A DNA stretch of 64,000 bases from an uncultured Eubacteriales bacterium (GTDB lineage: Bacteria > Bacillota > Clostridia > Lachnospirales > Lachnospiraceae), in contig OMWY01000010.1 in assembly GCA_900314885.1 (NCBI GenBank), positions 21,814 through 85,813 on the forward strand, read 5' to 3'. Below are positions 25,115 through 33,593 of the stretch, one piece after another (position 1 is the stretch's first letter; each line of letters begins with the position of its first letter). Made by a program: the position numbers and the translations under genes. Under the pieces are notes generated by a model. It made no database searches, was not told where the DNA came from, and saw only the letters and a program-made list of their open reading frames with translations.

Positions 25115-26908
25115 TTACATCCTTTCCGGCGCTTCTATGCCAAGAAGGTCAAGACAGGTGACAAGTATTTTTCCTGTTAAGGCTGATACCTTAAGTAGGC
25201 TCATTTTTCTCGCCTCATCACTCTCAGTAAGAATCGGGCATTCATGGTAGAATGCGGAGAAATTATTGGCAAGCTCATAAATATAAGCGCATAATTTATG
25301 AGGGGCAAGGTCACTTGCGACATTTGTCAGGGTATCCGCGAACCTGTCAATGGTAAGTATTAATTTCTTCTCATTTTCATGAGCAGGCGCAGTAAATTTT
25401 ACAGTCCTTAAATCATCCTCAATACCCTTCCTGTCTTTACCGACAGATTCAGCGTATTTATCGAGAATAGATCTTATTCTTACAACAGTGTATTGGATAT
25501 ACGGGCCTGTATTTCCTTCAAATGAAGCGAACCTGTCGAGGTCAAATACATAGTCCTTCGCTGCCTGGTTAGAAAGATCGCCGTACTTAAGAGCCGCGAG
25601 ACCTACCTGCTTCGCAACGGCCTGCTTGGTATCCTCAGGCATATCCCTGTCAGCCATCTTCTCCGCTACAGCATTCGTTATATCTGAGATTAGGGTCTCA
25701 AGTCTCATAACGCCACCCTCACGGGTCTTAAAAGGCTTGCCATCCTTCCCGTTCATAGTGCCGAAACCGATGAACTTAAGTACAGTCTCTGGCTTTACAA
25801 GGCCTGCCTTTCTCGCTACACGGAAGAACTGAACGTAGTGAAGCTCCTGCCTCCTGTCTGCTATATAGATATATTCGTCAGGGTGAAGGTTCTTCTCACG
25901 ATCCATAACTGTACCGAGGTCTGATGTGGAATAAAGGGCAGCTCCATCTGACTTCTGAATCATGCAAGGAGGGATTTCCTTGGAATCCGTAGGCTCAGAT
26001 ACGTCTACGACAAGCGCTCCCTCTGATTTATAGGCAAGTCCCTTGTCTGTCAGTAATTTTATTAATTCAGGAATATATGGCTCAGCGTCACTTTCACCCT
26101 TCCATAAATCAAAATGGACATTTAAGTTGGCGTAATTCTTCTTTAAATCCTCGACGGAAACCTTCATGATCTTTTCCCATACGGCGTGGTACTTAGGATC
26201 GCCGCTCTGAAGCTTAAGAGTAGCTTCATGAGCCCTCTCGGCAAACTCAGGATTAACAAGTTCACCCTTATGAGGCCCATCCTCATAGACCTCTTTAGAC
26301 TTCTTAGAAGCAAAAGGGTATATTTCCTCCAGCTCGGAAATGTTTAAATCCTTGTCAAGCTGACCCCTGTCCTCAAGCTCAGCTATGATAAGGCCCATCT
26401 GAAGGCCCCAGTCTCCAAGATGAACATCGCCCGTAACCTTATTTCCGACAAAGCGCTCTATCCTCTTTAAGCTTTCACCGATAATCGCTGAGCGAAGATG
26501 ACCTACATGAAGAGGCTTAGCTACGTTAGGGCCGCCGTAATCAAGAACTATATTCTTAGAATCTGGGGCCTTCTCAAAGCCGAAATCCGTCTCAGAATCC
26601 ATTTGGCCCGCGTATTCAGCCATAAATTCAGGCGAAAGAGTGAAATTAAGGAAGCCGGGCTTTACAGCCTCCGCCTTGGCGAAATATTTCTTCGCTTCAG
26701 GAAGCTCATTTAGCTTCGCGATAATTTCATCCGCTATTACAAATGGCGCTTTATGGTATTCCTTAGCGGCAGCCATGGCCCCGTTACTCTGATAATCGCA
26801 GAGATCGGGGCGGTTGCTTATGCCTACAGAAGAATATTTCTCATCTATTCCCGCGTTTTTAAAGGCGGTTGTGACTACATCCTGCAGTCTTTCTGACAGT
26901 CTTTTCAT
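25115..26908 (-). CDS. argS: Arginine--tRNA ligase
   Basis: A 597-residue class I aminoacyl-tRNA synthetase. The N-terminal tRNA-binding domain is followed by the HIGH-type motif in NVAKPLHVGHLRSA (about residue 130), a central Rossmann fold, a KMSKS-like loop replaced by GKDGKPFKTREGG and the C-terminal DALR anticodon-binding domain with the closing LGIEAPERM typical of ArgRS. Loss of canonical KMSKS is common in this family. The last residues match the conserved end, so it is complete. The start overlaps the pepF stop by 4 bases. Confidence 0.97.
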   Translation of the reverse strand: MKRLSERLQDVVTTAFKNAGIDEKYSSVGISNRPDLCDYQSNGAMAAAKEYHKAPFVIADEIIAKLNELPEAKKYFAKAEAVKPGFLNFTLSPEFMAEYAGQMDSETDFGFEKAPDSKNIVLDYGGPNVAKPLHVGHLRSAIIGESLKRIERFVGNKVTGDVHLGDWGLQMGLIIAELEDRGQLDKDLNISELEEIYPFASKKSKEVYEDGPHKGELVNPEFAERAHEATLKLQSGDPKYHAVWEKIMKVSVEDLKKNYANLNVHFDLWKGESDAEPYIPELIKLLTDKGLAYKSEGALVVDVSEPTDSKEIPPCMIQKSDGAALYSTSDLGTVMDREKNLHPDEYIYIADRRQELHYVQFFRVARKAGLVKPETVLKFIGFGTMNGKDGKPFKTREGGVMRLETLISDITNAVAEKMADRDMPEDTKQAVAKQVGLAALKYGDLSNQAAKDYVFDLDRFASFEGNTGPYIQYTVVRIRSILDKYAESVGKDRKGIEDDLRTVKFTAPAHENEKKLILTIDRFADTLTNVASDLAPHKLCAYIYELANNFSAFYHECPILTESDEARKMSLLKVSALTGKILVTCLDLLGIEAPERM

Positions 26909-28719
26909 TTAATAAGGTTCTCCATTTTTTCAATCGTAGCCTCAAACTCAGCAAGGGCGTCATCTACAGGCTTTCTGGTAGAAAGGTCAACACCCGCTAT
27001 CTTAAGAAGGCTTACAGGATCATCGGTACAGCCTGATGAGAGGAATTTCTTATAAGGAGCAACCGCGCTCTCGCCCTCCTTTAAAATGCGGCTTGTGATA
27101 GCAACTGCCGCTGAGAAGCTTGTCGCGTACTGGTATACATAGAAATTATAGTAGAAATGAGGTATCCTTTCCCACTCATCTCCTATTAATTCATCGCTCA
27201 CCATATCAGGCCCAAAGTAGAATTTATTCAGTTCATAATAGGTCTTCGTAAGTTCATCGGCTGTAAGAGGTGTACCCGCCTCGGCAAGGGCATTTGTCTT
27301 CATCTCGAATTCGCCGAACATGGTTTGACGGAAAAGGGTACCCTTGAAGCTGTCAAGGAAGTGGTTAAGTAAATATTCCTTCTCAGCCTTTTCAGTAGCA
27401 TGATCATAGAGGTAATTAAATAATAACACCTCGTTTGTGGTGCTGGCAACTTCAGCCACAAATATAGCGTAGTTGGCGTTTAAAAATGAGTTATTAGCAT
27501 CCGAATAATGGGTGTGCATAGCGTGACCCATCTCATGAGCGAGGGTAAATACATCATCTAATGTGCCGTTAAAATTAAGTAGAACATAAGGATGAACGCC
27601 GTAAACGCCCTCCTCGTAAGCACCACCGCGCTTGCCCTCATTTTCAACCACGTCTATCCAGCGCTCCGTAAAAGCTGTCTTGAGTACATCCGTATAATCC
27701 TTGCCAAGAGGAGCTGTAGCCTTAAGTACAAGGTCTTTTGCTTCCTCTATGGTGTACTTAGGACTGTAGTCTGATACCATAGGCGCGTATACATCATACA
27801 TATGGAGCTCGTCAACGCCTAACATCTTCTTCCTTAAGCGGACATAGCGGTACATTTTCTCAATGTTATCATGAACTGACGCAATAAGGTTCTTGCATAC
27901 ATCAGGGCTTACGTTAACAGGGTCAACTGCTGCCTCAAAGGTAGAATTATACTTCTTTGCCCTTGCGTAGAACATCTGCTGCTTAACCTGGCCATAATAT
28001 AAGGTAGCCCAGGTATTTCTGAAGGCGTGATAGGTGCTGTAATATTTTTCAAAGGTTTCCTTGCGGACATTTCTGTCGTGGCTCATTTCAAGAGGAACAA
28101 AGCGGCCATTTGTAATAGTCACTTCATTTCCGTTCTCATCCTTGACCGAAGGAAACTTGAGATCGGCATCAGATAGCATATTGAAGCCGTTATAGGCTGT
28201 CTCTGCCATCTCACCGCTTGAAGCGAGGAGGGCCTCTATCTCACTTGACTGGGTGTGGGCTTCCATCCTAAGAATATCATCAAGTGTGACCTTGTAATAC
28301 TTCAAATCAGGGCATTCATCATAGAACCTGTCTATCTTCTCCTTGCCTGCGGCGATGAGTTCAGGTTCCATAAATGCCATCTTAGTCGTAGCGGCAACGT
28401 AAAGAGAGCCAAGCTTTCCCTTAAGGGCCTGGGCTGTCTGATTAGCTGTATCAACGTCTGAACGCATATTGGCATATCTGAGTGCCTTAGAAGCCACAAG
28501 ATTCATAGCCTCATAGTCCTTCATGGCCGAAAGGAGTGTAGCGGCTGATTCGCATAATCTACCCTCGTATCCCGCGAACTTATCGGCGAGCTCACCCATC
28601 CTCGCGGCGTCCTTCTCGCACGCCTCATCGTTTGTGTAGATGTCTGTAAGGTTCCAGGTAAGCTCTTCGCTTACTTCGCTTCTCTTTGGTAATTTATTTT
28701 CCAATGTATTTTCCTCCAT
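26905..28719 (-). CDS. pepF: Oligoendopeptidase F (M3B family)
   Basis: A 604-residue cytoplasmic zinc metallopeptidase that degrades oligopeptides. The zinc site is HEMGHAMHTHYSD (HExxH) with the downstream Glu in the segment FVAEVASTTNEVLLF. The length and C-terminal YNFYVYQYATSF motif fit PepF. The start is uncertain. The ATG at 28719 has no ribosome site and would sit only about 10 bases from the predicted transcript start. A TTG at 28704 has GGAGG 8 bases upstream and may be the real start. It leads the operon pepF-argS-DUF815-spoIID-like. Confidence 0.95.
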   Translation of the reverse strand: MEENTLENKLPKRSEVSEELTWNLTDIYTNDEACEKDAARMGELADKFAGYEGRLCESAATLLSAMKDYEAMNLVASKALRYANMRSDVDTANQTAQALKGKLGSLYVAATTKMAFMEPELIAAGKEKIDRFYDECPDLKYYKVTLDDILRMEAHTQSSEIEALLASSGEMAETAYNGFNMLSDADLKFPSVKDENGNEVTITNGRFVPLEMSHDRNVRKETFEKYYSTYHAFRNTWATLYYGQVKQQMFYARAKKYNSTFEAAVDPVNVSPDVCKNLIASVHDNIEKMYRYVRLRKKMLGVDELHMYDVYAPMVSDYSPKYTIEEAKDLVLKATAPLGKDYTDVLKTAFTERWIDVVENEGKRGGAYEEGVYGVHPYVLLNFNGTLDDVFTLAHEMGHAMHTHYSDANNSFLNANYAIFVAEVASTTNEVLLFNYLYDHATEKAEKEYLLNHFLDSFKGTLFRQTMFGEFEMKTNALAEAGTPLTADELTKTYYELNKFYFGPDMVSDELIGDEWERIPHFYYNFYVYQYATSFSAAVAITSRILKEGESAVAPYKKFLSSGCTDDPVSLLKIAGVDLSTRKPVDDALAEFEATIEKMENLIK

Positions 28720-28736
28720 AAAACAATACTTCTTCT

Positions 28737-28765
28737 ATTATAAAAAAACAGGGTCGAAAAATCAA
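28737..28765 (-). promoter_or_regulatory. Predicted promoter of the pepF operon, overlapping the upstream terminator
   Basis: On the minus strand, -35 TTGATT (28760-28765), a 17-base spacer and a perfect -10 TATAAT (28737-28742). The -35 lies in the loop of the terminator hairpin at 28748-28771 and the spacer covers its 3' arm. Confidence 0.62.
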
Positions 28766-28771
28766 CCCTGT
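28748..28771 (-). terminator. Intrinsic terminator downstream of the cls remnant
   Basis: A 7-bp stem (ACAGGGT / ACCCTGT) with a 10-base loop, followed on the minus strand by a run of seven T. It would end transcription from holA and the remnant. Confidence 0.8.
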
Positions 28772-28775
28772 TTTG

Positions 28776-29028
28776 TTATAGTAAATAGGAAATTATTGAC
28801 AGCACCTGGCCTGTGAATTTCTCGACCGGATTCTGGTGTTTAATCTCTTCCATAGTTACATGATGGCACTTGTGAAAGGTCTCCATAAAGTCCTCTTTTA
28901 TGTCACGAACAACCGGATTATCCTCAAGGTATAAGAACGACGTTTAATGTCGTCCTGCCGAAAATTACTCTCAGTACCCCATTCTTGCCTTTTTTTAGGA
29001 TTCTCTTTCTTCTGTCTGTCTCTTTCAT
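28776..29028 (-). pseudogene. Cardiolipin synthase remnant with the middle deleted
   Basis: Two short frames represent the two ends of one gene. The 5' part (28924-29028, ATG at 29028, ribosome-like GAGG upstream) encodes 34 residues starting MKETDRRKRILKKGKNGVLR and ending in RTTLNVVLIP, which resembles the basic N-terminus plus start of the first membrane helix of clostridial cardiolipin synthases. The 3' part (28776-28943) is in another frame and encodes NPVVRDIKEDFMETF, TMEEIKHQNPVEKF and a hydrophobic end, which resembles the C-terminal end of the same family. About 400 residues, including both phospholipase-D HKD motifs, are missing. It cannot be functional. The assignment to cls is by pattern memory and moderately sure. 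Confidence 0.55.
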
Positions 29029-30021
29029 TTACCTCTTGTACCCCGATGTTTTTATTATGAGACTCTCTACTCCTATTCTGTCGGTAACTTTTCCTGTCTT
29101 AATAGCCTCATCAATGTTCACGCCCTCTTCAAAGGCATGTTTTAAAAATCCCGCTTCGAAATTATTTGCCTGTGATAAATAATTTCTCACCGTAAATGGC
29201 GGTATCTTAAGAAGGGTGCTCGCTTCACCCTGCCTGCCCATTCTCGCGAGATCCTTTACCTGCAGAAGGATATTCATATGCCTGTTAAACATATAGAGAA
29301 TGAGGATCGGTGACTGGTCCATTTTCAATAAGTCATAATAATAATCCAGGGCCTGCTTCCTGTCGTGCTTTCCGATAGCGTCCATCATTTTAAATATCTG
29401 GTCCTGGGGACGAGTCTCCGTAACAGCCTCTATATCAGACCTTGTGATTGCGTCCTTGCCTAGGGTATAATCGGTGAGCTTCACAATCTCATTCTTAAGG
29501 GTGAACATATCCGTCCCCACACGGTCAGCCAAAAACGCGGCATCACTCTCTGTTATCTGCCTGCCATAATTCTTGCAGAGGCCGCCGATCCACATATTTA
29601 GCTTAGCAGGTGAATACGGGTCATATGACGCTACAAGGCCATACTTTGATATGGCCTTGTAGACTGAACTTCGCTTGTCAACCTCGCTCTCGTCAAAAAT
29701 GATAACTGTCGTATCCGGAATTTTCGGGATATATTCCGCGAAATCGCTTTTATTTTTTAACAGGCCCGTATCGCTTAAAAGCACTACCCTCTTCTCTGCG
29801 AAAAAAGGAAGCGTATCCGCGATTTCCCTTACATTAGAAAGGTCGGAATTATTTATTTCCCGTTTTGTAAATACGGAATAGTTCATCTCGTCATCCTTAT
29901 TTACAATAGCGTTTATCAGTTTATTCCTGTAAAATTTAACAAGAAAGGGTTCAGAACCTGTAATGAGATAGCAGGTTTTGAAGGTCTTGTTCTTAATATC
30001 GTCAAGAAGTGTACTGGCCAT
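29029..30021 (-). CDS. holA: DNA polymerase III subunit delta
   Basis: A 330-residue clamp-loader subunit. It has the typical start (LLDDIKNKTFKTCYLITGSEPFLV), a degenerate AAA+ core with no Walker A, the segments LPFFAEKRVVLL and TTVIIFDESEVDKRS, the helical lid with DRVGTDMFTLKNEIVKL and a C-terminal collar domain (ILILYMFNRHMNILL). The length is normal. It lies just upstream of the cls remnant (adjacent, no gap) and 16 bases downstream of the truncated asrC. Confidence 0.92.
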   Translation of the reverse strand: MASTLLDDIKNKTFKTCYLITGSEPFLVKFYRNKLINAIVNKDDEMNYSVFTKREINNSDLSNVREIADTLPFFAEKRVVLLSDTGLLKNKSDFAEYIPKIPDTTVIIFDESEVDKRSSVYKAISKYGLVASYDPYSPAKLNMWIGGLCKNYGRQITESDAAFLADRVGTDMFTLKNEIVKLTDYTLGKDAITRSDIEAVTETRPQDQIFKMMDAIGKHDRKQALDYYYDLLKMDQSPILILYMFNRHMNILLQVKDLARMGRQGEASTLLKIPPFTVRNYLSQANNFEAGFLKHAFEEGVNIDEAIKTGKVTDRIGVESLIIKTSGYKR

Positions 30022-30037
30022 TTTATTCTCTTTTCAT

Positions 30038-30604
30038 TCAGTCAGCCGGTTTATCCGAGAATCTGTACATGGACTTGCGGAGCTCATTCCCCTGGTCATA
30101 GCGCTTGCCACCCCAGTAAATTCTGCCCTGCATTTCACACTTAGGGCCAAGATTTACATCCTTCATGATGTATTTAAGGAACACATGGTGGTTGTTAGGA
30201 AAGATCTCATGGTCTATCCTTTTCGCGAGAGCCTTGGTGTCATAGCAGCCAAACGGGCAGAGCTTTTCGCCCGGACAGGCAACCACATTTCTCGTGCCTG
30301 AAGCCGGATATCCCTTGTCTCTTTCTTCCTGATTCACTCCCGTATTATCGATTATTGACTGAAGGGCCTTATTTACCTCATCGACATCCTTGAGAGAAAT
30401 ACCCGGAATTTCAAAGCCCTGGCGGTTTGTGATATTAATGGTTCCATTACCGTACTTTGTGGCTATCTCTATAACCTTCTTAAGAGACTCAGTATCTATC
30501 TCACCTCCCGGTACACGGACACGGGAAGCTGTCTCCCCTCTGACCTTGGAGACACGGTAAGCATTTTTCTTTAGTTTTTTGATATTTATATCGAGTTCAC
30601 CCAT
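30038..30604 (-). pseudogene. asrC: Anaerobic sulfite reductase subunit C with internal deletion
   Basis: The 188-residue open frame joins the two ends of AsrC. Residues 1-140 match the N-terminal siroheme-binding half: LKKNAYRVSKVRGET, the RVPGG segment, NITNRQGFEIPGI, and GTRNVVACPGEKLCPFGCYD. After FPNNHHV the sequence jumps to the C-terminal end, FLKYIMKDVNL ... EMQGRIYW, which in AsrC lies about 140 residues further on. The second siroheme/cluster Cys motif (GCPNDC type) and the ferredoxin-like [4Fe-4S] domain are gone. AsrC is usually about 330 residues. The frame stays open, but the enzyme cannot reduce sulfite. The gene has a GAGG ribosome site. Confidence 0.8.
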
Positions 30605-30618
30605 CTCATTTTCCTCCT

Positions 30619-31105
30619 TCAGTCTATAAGGTACTTAGCTTCCGCGTAATTAAATACAGGTCCGTCAAGACAGATATATGTGCTGTTAACACGGCAATGT
30701 CCGCATTTTCCAAGTCCGCAGCACATCTTCCTCTCATGGGAAACTATGATATTTTCATCCTTAAAGCCCTTCTTCTGAAGCTCTATTATGGTAAATTTCA
30801 TCATAGGAGGAGGGCCGACTACAACGGCTTTCGCCGATGAAGGGTCCGTTAAAGGCAGGTCAGCTATATACTTAGTTACAAGGCCTATATTTCCGGTATA
30901 GCCTTCAGGCGCGCCATCTACGGTAAGAGTCAGATTAAGCTTCTCGTCCCAGACCTTTAAATCATCACGGAAAAGCATATCAGAAGGGGACCTGAATCCA
31001 ACTATAACGTACTTGTCTCTTGCGTTATCCATTTTCGCGAGTTCATTTACTACGCCTCGTACCGGGGACACACCTGTTCCGCCCGCGACAACCACGGTTT
31101 CACCT
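30619..31105 (-). pseudogene. asrB: Anaerobic sulfite reductase subunit B, 5'-truncated
   Basis: The frame encodes the C-terminal two thirds of AsrB, the NADH-linked flavin/iron-sulfur subunit. Visible are the NAD-binding start VREGETVVVAGGTGVSPVRG, VGPPPMMKFTIIELQ, and the [2Fe-2S] Cys cluster MCCGLGKCGHCRV with a fourth Cys in YICLDGP. The FAD-binding N-terminal domain (about 90 residues) is missing. Upstream sequence belongs to another gene in another frame (lipoprotein fragment at 31106-31255). The coding frame is open a little further upstream (to 31161), but that part is not AsrB-like. With asrC internally deleted and asrA absent, the locus is inactive. Confidence 0.8.
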
Positions 31106-31255
31106 TCACGGACTTGTAGCCAAATTCCCGCCGACGGAAGACTTACTTGCGTCTGAAGCACCTTTAGCGCAAGCGCTAAGGCAGACTGCGCAGGTCGTAA
31201 AAACCATAAGTAATGTAAGATAACGTAATTTTATATTCCCTAAAATAGCCTTCAT
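31106..31255 (-). pseudogene. Lipoprotein 5' fragment fused to asrB debris
   Basis: A 49-codon frame with a perfect AGGAGG site 6 bases before the ATG. It encodes a classical lipoprotein signal: basic start (MKAILGNIKLR), a hydrophobic core (YLTLLMVFTTCAVC) and lipobox LSAC, then KGASDASKSS. After about residue 43 it runs into the asrB sequence in the wrong frame and stops. The rest of the lipoprotein has been lost with the 5' part of asrB and asrA. The family of the lost lipoprotein cannot be told. Confidence 0.75.
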
Positions 31256-31281
31256 TTAAACCCTCCTCTACACTAATAGCA

Positions 31282-32229
31282 TTAAGTGAAATAAACTAAC
31301 TGCTCTCCCGGTTCAGCTGCCTCAAGGTCCTTGTCACTATAGAGAACTATGCCCTTGCCCTTGTAGTCCTTGCAGTATTCATATTTTACATCAGCTTCAA
31401 CATTTACCCAGGCCTTCTGGCCAAAATCCTTAGCGTTTGGCGCATGGCAGACGTATCCGACATACTGAATATCAGCAGCACAGCAGGTCATAGCAAACCT
31501 TCCCGGTACAAGCTTGTCATCCGGGAAGCCCTTGCCCCTGTATACCATTGCATGAAACTTAATCTTCTTGCCGACGTACTTTTCGGGATGGTCCATAGCA
31601 TCCATATACCAGAGGCCAAAATCATCGTCAGGAAGTTCAATAACGGGACCGTCTATAGGAAAAGGCATAGTATCGGCGTAAGCGTCATCAAGGTTTCCCT
31701 TCTCATCCTCGTAGAGAATCTGAGCGCGACGGTTAAGAGCCTTAACTCTTCTACGATAGGAACCTCTGTCCTCGTTATCGTCGACCTTATTAAATACTAC
31801 AAGGTCAGCAGGCTTAACCTGCTCCATGATAAATGACCCCATGTTGTTCATGTATGTCTTAAATGTAGAGCCGTCTATAAGGGCTATACACTGTACAAGC
31901 ATCCAGTTTTCAGGGAATTCATCCACAAGGTCATTCGGCTTCCACATTCCATTTACTTCAAGGAGAATGCGGTCGGGCCTGTATTTTTCTTCAATCTGAT
32001 TTAAATAATCTTCTGTGAAGAGCTCACGCTCTTCTATCTTTACAACGGTAATAAGGTTCTTGCGAAGGAGTTCGGGGTCTATCTCGGCCTCGCCCTCCTC
32101 GCAAAGAATGTAGACTGATTTTTCGCCGTCCTCGAACTCACCGTCGTTCAATGTGTCTCGTATAAATGATGTCTTGCCGGACTCAAGAAGACCGGTAAAC
32201 ATGTATACGGGCAGATCCTTTTTATCCAA
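31282..32229 (-). CDS. COG0523 (CobW/P47K) GTPase fused to a TIGR03943/DUF1980-like domain
   Basis: A 315-residue G3E GTPase. The P-loop is GLLESGKTS (about residues 13-21), the Asp/Glu of LLEVNGMW follows, and the guanine-specificity motif is FNKVDD. The CxCC metal motif typical of COG0523 metallochaperones is absent. From about residue 225 the C-terminal part (KIKFHAMVYRGKGFP, GRFAMTCCAADIQYVG, WVNVEADVKYEY) resembles the TIGR03943/DUF1980 family that accompanies UPF0718-type permeases and COG0523 proteins. So it is a fusion of two partners usually encoded separately. A role in metal trafficking (Zn is likely) is inferred. The start is a TTG at 32229 with AGGAG upstream. Confidence 0.82.
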   Translation of the reverse strand: MDKKDLPVYMFTGLLESGKTSFIRDTLNDGEFEDGEKSVYILCEEGEAEIDPELLRKNLITVVKIEERELFTEDYLNQIEEKYRPDRILLEVNGMWKPNDLVDEFPENWMLVQCIALIDGSTFKTYMNNMGSFIMEQVKPADLVVFNKVDDNEDRGSYRRRVKALNRRAQILYEDEKGNLDDAYADTMPFPIDGPVIELPDDDFGLWYMDAMDHPEKYVGKKIKFHAMVYRGKGFPDDKLVPGRFAMTCCAADIQYVGYVCHAPNAKDFGQKAWVNVEADVKYEYCKDYKGKGIVLYSDKDLEAAEPGEQLVYFT

Positions 32230-32247
32230 AATTTGCTCCTTTTTTCC

Positions 32248-32369
32248 GTGCCTTTAGTCGTAGCCCACTTTCCCACGGCTATGCCGTAGGCCCTTCTCTA
32301 CGACAACAGGTACCATAAAATTTTTCGAAACTGCTTCGCAGTTTAGATAAATTTTATGGGACCAGGCAC
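32248..32369. repeat. Palindromic element family II, copy A
   Basis: A 122-base structured element bounded by GTGCC ... GGCAC. It contains an arm pair GTCGTAG ... CTACGAC with an inner hairpin (CCCACGGC/GCCGTAGG type) and a second long A/T-rich hairpin (CATAAAATTT ... AAATTTTATG) with an inner AAACTGC/GCAGTTT stem. The right end has GGGACCAGGCACT as in copy B (46834-46934). It lies between the two GTPase genes, ends at the stop codon of the right one and is 18 bases from the start of the left one. Confidence 0.72.
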
Positions 32370-33490
32370 TACTCCGATAATTTTCTGCCTTCTACTCCGA
32401 AGAGGCCGGAAAGCTTGGCGTGGTCAAGGTTTGAGCCGATTACGCAGAGCTTACCTGTTACATCAGGCGCAGCATTTTCACGAATCTCATACTCCTCAGG
32501 AGTAAGATCAAACTCAAGCCATGAACCACTTCCTGTCTGAAGAATACCCTTTGCCCTCAAAACAACGCCAAATTCTCCATCTTTATTCTCAGCGAGACGC
32601 TTTAATTCAGAGTCAAGAGCGTCCTTCTCGAACCTCTGAGGCGTAGTTGTACCCCAGGAATCAAATATCTCATCAGCATCGTGACCGTGATGGTGGTGAT
32701 GATGGTGATGCTCATGCCCATCGTGATCATGGTCATCATCGTCATCGTCATCATCGTCATCATCGTGATCTTCATGCTCATGATCATGATCATCATCGTC
32801 ATGATGATGGTGGTGGTGATGATGCTCATGCTCGTCTCCGTCTTCGTCGAGAACGTCATCTTCACCAAAAACAAGCTCCTTAACAAGGCTGTCGCCCTGC
32901 TCCATAGCCTTTACAATCTGATCACCGGTAAGGTCATCCCAAGGGGTCGTAATAACCACTGCCTTTGGATTGTGCTCTCTTACAGCGGCAACTACCGCCT
33001 TAAGCTTATCGTCAGTCATCTTCTGAGTACGGCTGATAACTATAGTATTGGCGTTTTCTATCTGATTATTAAAGAATTCGCCGAAGTTCTTCATGTACAT
33101 AAGAGTCTTAGTGCCATCTACAACGGCAACAAAGCTGTTAAGTACCACTCCTTCAAGCTTCTCCTGGACTCTCGCGACTGCCTTGATTACATCAGAAAGC
33201 TTGCCTACACCTGAAGGCTCGATAATAATTCTGTCAGGATGATATTTGTCTACAACTTCCTTAAGGGCCTTACCGAAATCGCCTACAAGAGAGCAGCATA
33301 TACAGCCTGAATTCATCTCAGTAATCTGAATACCCGCTTCCTTAAGGAAGCCGCCGTCTATACCAATTTCACCAAACTCATTTTCAATAAGAACGACCTG
33401 CTGTCCGCCAAATGACTCCTTTATGAGTTTCTTAATAAGTGTAGTCTTACCCGCTCCAAGGAAACCGGATATTATATCAATTTTCGTCAT
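32369..33490 (-). CDS. COG0523 (CobW) GTPase with His/Asp-rich metal-binding insert
   Basis: A 373-residue G3E GTPase and putative metallochaperone. It has P-loop GFLGAGKTTL (residues 9-18), ENEFGEIGIDGG, the metal motif GCICCS (Cys63, Cys65, Cys66), and EPSGVGK. Between about residues 210 and 275 lies a very acidic, His-rich segment with runs of eight His and eleven Asp, suited to bind several Zn, Ni or Co ions. The C-terminal CobW domain follows (FGVVLRAKGILQ). Such inserts are known in CobW/HypB/YjiA proteins. The neighbouring GTPase and the palindrome over its promoter (33516-33542) suggest metal-responsive expression. Confidence 0.92.
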   Translation of the reverse strand: MTKIDIISGFLGAGKTTLIKKLIKESFGGQQVVLIENEFGEIGIDGGFLKEAGIQITEMNSGCICCSLVGDFGKALKEVVDKYHPDRIIIEPSGVGKLSDVIKAVARVQEKLEGVVLNSFVAVVDGTKTLMYMKNFGEFFNNQIENANTIVISRTQKMTDDKLKAVVAAVREHNPKAVVITTPWDDLTGDQIVKAMEQGDSLVKELVFGEDDVLDEDGDEHEHHHHHHHHDDDDHDHEHEDHDDDDDDDDDDDHDHDGHEHHHHHHHHGHDADEIFDSWGTTTPQRFEKDALDSELKRLAENKDGEFGVVLRAKGILQTGSGSWLEFDLTPEEYEIRENAAPDVTGKLCVIGSNLDHAKLSGLFGVEGRKLSE

Positions 33491-33515
33491 CGTGAACCTC
33501 TTTCATTACTCAAAT

Positions 33516-33553
33516 GACTCTGCGCCACTATAGCACAGAGTCTCCTATGTCAA
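33516..33553 (-). promoter_or_regulatory. Promoter with overlapping palindromic operator of the His-rich GTPase gene
   Basis: On the minus strand, -35 TTGACA (33548-33553), a short 15-base spacer and -10 TATAGT (33527-33532). An inverted repeat GACTCTG ... CAGAGTC (33516-33522 / 33536-33542) is centred on the -10 and covers it. No T-run follows, so it is not a terminator; it has the position of a repressor operator. The repressor is unknown; the repeat is not an obvious Zur or Fur box. Confidence 0.55.
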
Positions 33554-33593
33554 CATCTCCGCATTTACTATGCATGAGATAAATTTACTTTAT

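Noticed and set aside
32647..33214. Plus-strand and other-frame reading frames across the His/Asp repeat of the GTPase gene
   Set aside because: They result from repeated CAT/GAT/CAC codons of the metal-binding insert; products are simple Met/Val/Ile or His/Asp repeats without ribosome sites.
33516..33542. Terminator after dnaJ
   Set aside because: The palindrome lacks a T-run on either strand and covers a -10 element, so it is called an operator.
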